Shown piece after piece: positions 58,301 through 64,000 of a DNA stretch of 64,000 nt; position 1 is the stretch's first letter, and each line of letters starts with the position of its first letter. Both the position numbers and the translations under genes were made by a program. Source of the DNA: Verticillium longisporum (lineage: Eukaryota > Ascomycota > Sordariomycetes > Glomerellales > Plectosphaerellaceae); the NCBI GenBank assembly GCA_019188255.1, contig JAETXT010000015.1:558001-622000 (forward strand), in the 5' to 3' direction. The notes under the pieces were generated by a model that did no database searches, was not told where the DNA came from, and was given only the letters and a program-made list of their open reading frames with translations.

Positions 58301-58777
58301 GTTGTGCAGTGCACGAGAAAGACAGAAGCAAGGCAGTGGCGGACTCTGTTCGCCTACCTGCCGCCGGTGCAGGAGCTTTTTGAAGAGTCTCTTCTCCGTG
58401 GCTCACTCAAGACAGCCGGAGGCTACCTGATTATTCTTCATACGTTGGATGAACTGGGTTCTGCCCCTGAGCAAACTGTGAGACTTCTGTCACGCGCCAT
58501 GCGCGAACAAGACTGGGATCTCTGCAAAGAGTTGGCACGGTTCTTGGCGGCAATGGACGAGACGGGAGATACATTGAGGGATGCGATGGAACAAGTCAAT
58601 GTGTCAATAGAACGCATCAGCGACTCACCGTCGCCGGGAGGAGGATTAAGCCATTTGCGACTCCCAGTGAGCCGCAGGGGGCTGAACGGTCTGGGTTCAA
58701 AGACGAGCGAGGATGGAGAAGAGTCTGACACACTTTCCGGAAGCGACGCGGCGAGCTTCTCGTCAGAGCGACGCTGA
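55366..58777 (+). CDS. RIC1: RIC1, subunit of the Ric1-Rgp1 exchange factor, with frameshift and two in-frame stops
   Basis: Ric1 with Rgp1 activates the Golgi GTPase Ypt6/Rab6. Exons 55366-55794, 55848-58012 and 58070-58777, about 1100 residues. The amino end MYWPIGTPKTYA, ILAVVVRSVSSLSTYGENFDLLMRPDSAI, the WD40-like region up to the FSLIAVGCANGSIHVYSARDYAG segment, GRRGLAH, RGGMCW and the RIC1 domain start THLFLPNILRFLLVDNRSADAVSLAQQF are characteristic. Three defects: an A missing from the run 56450-56454 (ADPK to KLFKGYCFH); TAG at 57149-57151 where Tyr is expected after GRRGLAH; TGA at 57164-57166 where Gly is expected (SVNSxRW). The last intron (58013-58069, 57 bases) is in frame and stop-free. 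Neighbour TEX1 is divergent, casein kinase beta follows in tandem. Confidence 0.88.
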
Positions 58778-59276
58778 GCACAAGTTGAGGTCGCTTGCAT
58801 GTAGGAATGAGGCCTACCAAGGTCCTATGGACTTGCCTGATGTTCCCTTTGCCTGAACTGTTCGATACGGTCGCCTCGCTATTGACAACTACTGGATATG
58901 TGCATTCCCTTGTCAGCAACAGTGGCTTGTGGTGGGCGTTTTTACCGCACGATAAGATGCCGCCCGATAACCAGCAGTACTGGCGCACACAGCCCCCCCA
59001 CCTCGCTTCCCCACGGCACCGCATGGGATCTTGTCTTGACTGTATCAATCACTTCTCGTGCGGTAGACTGCTTGAACGACCGTCGCATAGCAGAGCCGCA
59101 GAAGCACGCCTGTGAGCGCCATCGGCCACAAGCTACCACCCTGATCCGAGTTCTTCTTACCTCACAGACTTCGACACCCAGCCAGCAAACGGCGCGATAC
59201 CCTTTGGATGGGCCACAATACAGACCAGGAAGAAGACGCGATTACAGTACGAGCCGTAGCGGCCTTGGTGTCTTTG
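58778..59276. other. Intergenic between RIC1 and casein kinase 2 beta
   Basis: 500 bases with the RIC1 3' end and casein kinase promoter. The frame of the next gene is open upstream to 59208, so a slightly longer product is possible. Nothing else seen. Confidence 0.5.
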
Positions 59277-60480
59277 ATGCCCAGCACCCGCACCATGGAA
59301 GACTTTGTGAGCGAGTCCGATAGCGACTACACTAGCTATTGGAGGGACTGGGTAAGACAAATCCCACCTGCCGTTCTGCCTGCTGGATTGCGCACGTATT
59401 GCTCGCGGGAGGCGTCCATCAACGTCGAAACAGACAACATGGGCGCGAAGCACGACACCAGCTTTATCCCTTGCACTGCACCTACCTCTTCTCACGCCTC
59501 TTCCCCCCACTCGACCATGGCCACTTGTCGAGGATGCTCACCCTTTCTGTCATGACGCCCATCAAGTCGTGTGACGGCATCATGTTTTCGTTGTCTTTTG
59601 GGGGACACCCGTCTTGATTTGTACGATCATGTGCTGATATACCCTGCTGAATAGTTCATCTCGTCCCGCGGCAACGAGTACTTTTGCGAAATCGACGAGG
59701 ATTACCTCACCGATCGGTTCAACTTGACCGGCCTTAACACGGAGGTCCAGTACTATCAATACGCCCTCGACCTGGTCACCGACGTCTTCGACCTCGACTG
59801 CGACGACGACATGAGAGAAACCATTGAGAAATCCGCCCGTCACCTGTACGGCCTCGTCCACGCACGCTACATTGTCACAACACGAGGCCTGCAAAAGATG
59901 GTGAGCCATTCCCTTCCCGCTGGAACTCCCTCCCTATACCTCTTATTCGCATTGCGCCCCCCCCCCCCTTTCCCCTCGAGCTGACCATCTTGGCTAATCC
60001 TGCATCAATCAGCTCGAAAAGTACAAAAAGGCCGACTTTGGCAAATGCCCTCGCGTCATGTGCCAATCCCACCCTCTCCTGCCCATGGGCCTCTCCGACG
60101 TGCCCAGCCTCAAGCCCGACAAGCTCTACTGCACACGCTGCGAAGACATTTACAACCCAAAGTTGTCGCGACACGCCGCCAACGCCGGCGCCAACTTTGG
60201 CACGTCCTTGCACAACGTCCTCTTCCAGGTCTACCCCACGCTCGTGCCCGCCAAGAGTATCGAGCGATACGTACCCCGTGTGTACGGCTTCAAGGTGCAC
60301 GCCTCCGCGGCCCTCATACGTTGGCAGAACCAGAAGAAGGACGACATGCGACGCCGCCTGCGCAAGATGGACGTCGAGGTCGGGTTCAGGGACGACAACA
60401 TGGATGACCTCGAGGAGGAGAGCGGAGATGCAAGAGTGACTGTCGTTCAGGATGCCACTGGACAAAACGCAATGGCGTGA
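59277..60480 (+). CDS. Casein kinase 2 regulatory (beta) subunit
   Basis: Dimeric regulatory subunit that docks the CK2 catalytic chain and selects substrates. Exons 59277-59351, 59655-59900 and 60013-60480; introns of 303 (donor GTAAGA) and 112 bases; 262 residues from ATG 59277, with in-frame ATGs at 59208 and 59295. The acidic start EDFVSESDSDYTSYWRDW and FISSRGNEYFCEIDEDYLTDRFNLTGL (family signature) are split by intron 1. The acidic loop is DLDCDDDMRE. The zinc site is KCPRVMC with YCTRC (C-x4-C ... C-x2-C) around 121-155, followed by the helical GTSLHNVLFQVYP region. A 14-C run lies in intron 2. All frames intact. Confidence 0.95.
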
Positions 60481-60971
60481 GCGGCTGAGGGGACGGATCA
60501 TGTAGTTTCCCCTCGTGGAATTAGTAATGACGTTATGAACGTTTTTCCTTGGCGCGGCCAGGAGTCCCGTCCGAGGCACATCCCGAACCGTTCAAGAAAG
60601 GGCCAGGAAGACGTCTCTACGATGTGGAGCACGGGGGTTGTTTAACGCCTTCAATACAACGCAACAATTTTTTTCCAAGGCGTACCACTATGCTGCAGTC
60701 ATAGTTTAGTTTTCGAGGATTTCCCACTTTCATGTCACTTTCCCAGGGCATTGAAAATGATTCGATTACATTGGGCGATGGTGCTGAAGCTGCATCGAGA
60801 ATACATGCTAACCAAAATCCGGACGCCCAACCATACCCAATCTGCCCAAATCCTGACGAGAAAGCACAATTCTAAAAAGGCCGTTACGAATATCCGGCCT
60901 CGCGTTGGAGGCCTCTATACCACGTGCGCAGGACGCCTTGCATGAAGGTCTTCTAACCTACGGTCAAGGAC
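60481..60971. other. Convergent 3' interval
   Basis: 490 bases tail-to-tail between casein kinase beta and the PAP2 phosphatase; A/T-richer than surroundings, no gene seen. Confidence 0.6.
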
Positions 60972-62632
60972 CTAGCGAGCCTGCGCAGATGTGTAGGGGT
61001 CAAAATGACCCATGCTTTGGCCATCTTGACGGCTGTCGAGGCGTCGACCTGATGGTGTCTCTGAGGCAGGATCGAAATAGTCTGCTTGCTCGTGACCGTG
61101 ATCACGATGATCAGCAGCGTGACCATTGAAGACACGGTGCGTCGCTCTTGACCCGCTTGGACTAGGACTGTGGCGGCCGTAGTTCTGCAGGCCCAGCGCT
61201 TCTTCCTCATCACTGATCTTGATGAAATCCTTCTTGTCGGTAGCATAGCTGTAGGAACCGACCCCAGACCACCATGCCTTGTCGTGACTTCGGGGACCCC
61301 AGGCCCAGCCTGCACCGTTACGGATAGGGAGGTGGTAGTAGTAAAACGCAAAGATGGATGTTAGGACACCAATGAGATAGCCGAAGAGAATGTCGAAGGC
61401 GTGGTGCCTGTAATCGAACCACCGCGACCCTGAGATGAAGACGGACAAGAAGAACGGTACGACGACGATGCACAGAAGGTAGATGGGTGGTGCGGCCGCC
61501 TGTCGACGAAGAGCTGTGACCATTTTGTGGTGTTCTGCGAGGGCCTTCTCAGCGACAGCACCAGGTGTGCCCAGCGACTCATCTTGGGGGCCAAGACCGG
61601 AACCGCCCTTCTGAAGACGTGACGGAAATGCCGATTGGGATGTGGCATTACCTCTGTTGGCGGCAAAGGGAATGGTGACAGCGAACTTGCTGGCTAGGAA
61701 CAGAGACAAGTAGATGAGACCGGCAGCCGCTGAACTCGAGTGGCCGGATGGGTAACTGCGGAAGCCATCGTCAAGCTTGCTCGAGTCGGTGTTCTTGCAA
61801 ATGTCGGGCGAAACCAGCATCCCCAAGCCCACCAGCTGCTCCAAGTTAAGATTGGAGGGTATGGCTGCTGATCCACTAGCGATGCCTCCGATGATGTATT
61901 GCTGAAAGTTGGCCAGGTCGGGTTCGCATCGCGACAGCAGGTCAGGTCGCGGCTTGCCGAACATGTTCTTCATTCCGTTGGTGATGAACCACGCGCCTAC
62001 AATAGCCAAGGCTAGGCCAAGCAGGCCAACGTGCAGCTCCCATAGCTTCCGCTTCCAGACAAGAGACTTGGGTGTACCCTCGGGGACAGTGTTGCCGGGG
62101 ACGAAGATCAAGCACACCAAGAGTATGATGAGGGCGGGGACAAAGAGGTTCAGTACGAGCAGAAGCCATACAGGTACCGTCTCACTTTCGGTGAAGGGAA
62201 ACCTGTGCAAAGAGTACAAAGTTAGTCTGAGATGAGTGGCGCAGAGGACATCCTCGACAGAGGACAGCAGAAGGCGACAGAAGAGAAAGCCAAGGGGTGG
62301 GGTGGAGGAAGCGACGCGTGTAAGTCTTGGTGTCTTGGCTGCAGGTCCCCTTTTCGGGGTCCCTGAAATGTCCAGCGGAGAGAAAAAGGGGAGGGATGAG
62401 GAAGAGATGAATAAAGGGCGGTTTGCTTGTGAACTACTTACGCGATGTTGGGGTCGACAAGAGAAAACGGACGCTTGTTTGGCTCGATGAGATGGAGACC
62501 ACCGCCAGCTCCTGCGACGAGGACGAGAACGACCCAATCGAAGACGTATGAGCAAATGAGGGAGGCTGTCCATGAGCGATCGTGAGGTTTCGTGAAGCGA
62601 CCCTTGCGCTGGACTGATGAGGAATCGGGCAT
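60972..62632 (-). CDS. PAP2-type lipid phosphate phosphatase (DPP1/LPP1-like)
   Basis: Integral membrane phosphatase expected to hydrolyse phosphatidate, lysophosphatidate or diacylglycerol pyrophosphate. Exons 62632-62442 and 62202-60972; the 239-base intron has a GTAAGT donor and splits A/FPFTESETVP; 473 residues. An in-frame ATG at 62698 would add 22. The three PAP2 signatures are present: K-x6-RP (KNMFGKPRP, about 143-151), PSGH (YPSGHSS, about 215) and SR-x5-H-x3-D (SRWFDYRHHAFD, about 320-332). About six hydrophobic spans, including ICSYVFDWVVLVLVAGAGGG, VWLLLVLNLFVPALIILLVCL and IYLLCIVVVPFFLSVFI. The cytosolic tail is Ser/Gly/His-rich and hydrophilic. A Gly/Ser-rich loop between PSGH and the third signature is longer than in yeast Dpp1. 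Intact frame. Confidence 0.92.
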
Positions 62633-62775
62633 TTTGTAGTATGTTGGCCTTGATGACGGCGACACACTGAGGTTGGTGAGGGGGATGGAGTCGGGCATGG
62701 GATGCGACGGCGCAAAAGTCGTCTTTTGGGGGAGGAGGCAGCGGATGGCGGAAGCCAGAAGGATAGCCCGGTTGA

Positions 62776-62820
62776 TATACCTAAGGTCGGTTGGTAAGGT
62801 AGGTACCTAGGGTAGGTAGC
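62776..62820. repeat. TAGGTACC tract
   Basis: Copies of CCTAAGGT, GGTAAGGTAGGTACCTAGGGTAGG, part of the dispersed palindromic family, about 150 bases upstream of the PAP2 phosphatase start. Confidence 0.85.
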
Positions 62821-63885
62821 GCGATCGAGGCAAGTCGCGGGTCTTTCCTTGGTTGCGACTGGCCTGCTAGCGCTTGCGCTACTTGTCAAGAAGGGGTGGT
62901 AATGTTCGGGAGGCGCTATCGACGCAGTACTTTGCCAAACTCGTTGCGTGGGATGGCGGGAAGCGGTTTGTGTGGAGGATTTCTTGTCTTTGCGTCGTTC
63001 CCAGTGGCTGGCTGGCGGTGGTGTCTTGGAACTACCACAACGCTCACACAGCAAGTGGGGATGAATGTCGCGTACCTAATCTGGTCCGAGTCACATCCCG
63101 GGGAGCACGAGAAAGCCAGAGGGTGTCGACGCGATGGATGACTTCAGGCACGACGACAACTTTCCTAAAGTTGAGCAAGGGATTGAGCAATGATGCTGGC
63201 GGTACGTGGAAGTGAATGGCGTCAAAGCTATGCGATGAGTTTAGAGCATGTGGGTGAGGAAGGGGGAAAGAGGGAGGAGGGTGGAAGGGGGAGAGAGAGA
63301 GACAGAAAGACAAATGTTGGCGCAGCAAACGCCCGCCAATGTTGAACATAAACGACCAGGGAACATATGAAAGCTGTGCTGGCCGATTGGCCTCTCCCAG
63401 CTTTCAAGTAAAGCGCCTCGCCGCGGTTAGATCAACCCGGGCGGCAGAGGGAGGCGCAGACGTTGATCATGACACTAGAGCATTGTTTGGAAAGGAACCA
63501 CCCATGTTTGATGTAACCCTGCATCGCCCTCAGCCTACCTACCTAGGTACCTTACCCGCGTGCCTTGCTCGCCTCCCGACTTTGCCGTCGCCCAAAGGTA
63601 AGGTAACCTGGGTGCAGGACTCTGCAAGCTTTCCCATCGCTCTGCTCGAAGCCTTGGTCATCCACGTGTCAGTGCAATACGGTCGCACCGGACATCGTGG
63701 GCAAAGGACAATTGGAAGGCTTGCCTGGTTTGCCTGCCTACATTCCCCAACGCCCTGAAAAATGAAGGTCGAGACTGAGCCGTGAAAAATGACGAGTCAT
63801 GACGTATCGGGCAAGTAGTCGCGTGGCAGTGCATCAGGCGAGGATCATTTCAGCAACTCCAATGCCTCTTCATTCAAAGTTACAT

Positions 63886-63945
63886 GGTAGGTGCCTAGCT
63901 AGGTACCTACCTTGCTACCTTACCTTACCTACCTTACCTTAGGTG
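63886..63945. repeat. TAGGTACC/ACCTTACCT tract
   Basis: About 60 bases of GTAGGTGCCTAGCTAGGTACC followed by repeated ACCTTACCTTACC units ending in TTAGGT. Same family as 3640-3688. Confidence 0.88.
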
Positions 63946-64000
63946 CATGCAGCAGACGAGCATGGTAGCACATGATCGAATACGACCCCAACAACAATCG

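Larger units (their letters stand above)
62633..64000. other. Intergenic region at right edge
   Basis: Promoter side of the PAP2 gene, followed by DNA with no recognisable gene up to the window end. Palindromic tracts at 62776-62820, 63537-63552 and 63886-63945. Confidence 0.5.

Noticed and set aside
9173..62632. A coordinated biosynthetic or defence gene cluster
   Set aside because: The neighbours are housekeeping genes on mixed strands without a shared pathway; no PKS, NRPS, terpene, NLR or other cluster backbone is present.
1..64000. CRISPR arrays, bacterial operons, insertion sequences, retroelement domains, rRNA
   Set aside because: No regularly spaced repeats, transposase or reverse transcriptase motifs, or 5S/18S/28S sequence seen; gene structure is eukaryotic.

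Overview
The window looks like nuclear DNA of a filamentous ascomycete, most likely a Sordariomycete. The coding strand carries short GT-AG introns (about 40-100 bases, a few of 240-300). The protein repertoire is fungal: Zn2Cys6 and C2H2 regulators, a GATOR1/SEACIT subunit, spliceosome and THO subunits, a eukaryotic acetate kinase. Intergenic DNA is strewn with palindromic TAGGTACCTA/ACCTACCT tracts, which I associate with Sordariomycete genomes (Glomerellales or Hypocreales). Species cannot be fixed from the sequence alone.

Layout, left to right. (1) 1-1533, minus: 5' part of a C2H2 plus cysteine-cluster regulator cut by the window edge; then about 5 kb without a recognisable gene. (2) 6571-11490: ethanolamine kinase (minus) and divergent NPR3 (plus). 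(3) 12225-13808, minus: bHLH factor with a very long loop, followed by about 4.6 kb of gene-poor DNA. (4) 18450-19423, plus: SFT2-like Golgi membrane protein. (5) 22016-24490, plus: LARP-type RNA-binding protein with RGG and La domains, and a DM15-like segment lying in the same frame behind a TAG. (6) 27403-29565, plus: glycine/serine-rich DUF3824-like protein. (7) 31736-36120: divergent spliceosomal pair CLF1/PRP31, then 6.5 kb gene-poor DNA. (8) 42667-43599, plus: Nrg1-like C2H2 factor. (9) 44229-51779, minus: acetate kinase, an omega-like glutathione transferase with a large basic N-terminal extension, and a Zn2Cys6 factor. (10) 53232-62632: THO3/TEX1 (minus), divergent RIC1 (plus), casein kinase 2 beta (plus), PAP2 lipid phosphatase (minus).

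Functionally these are mostly housekeeping genes without an obvious common pathway. RNA metabolism is well represented (LARP, CLF1, PRP31, THO3) and so is membrane/vesicle biology (ethanolamine kinase, SFT2, RIC1, PAP2).

The most striking property is damage to reading frames. Nine apparent one-base (or equivalent) frameshifts fall in short homopolymer runs of seven conserved genes (NPR3, SFT2, the DUF3824-like gene with two, PRP31 with two, acetate kinase, Zn2Cys6 factor, RIC1), nearly all being loss of one base. In-frame stops interrupt the glutathione transferase (TAG), RIC1 (TAG and TGA) and possibly the LARP gene (TAG before the DM15-like part). Low-coverage consensus error is the simplest explanation for the indels. 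The UAG/UGA cases could also be errors, pseudogenisation, or candidates for the stop-recoding A-to-I mRNA editing known in Sordariomycetes. Exon boundaries below were derived by hand from splice signals and reading phase; no similarity search was run, so family calls rest on recognised motifs.
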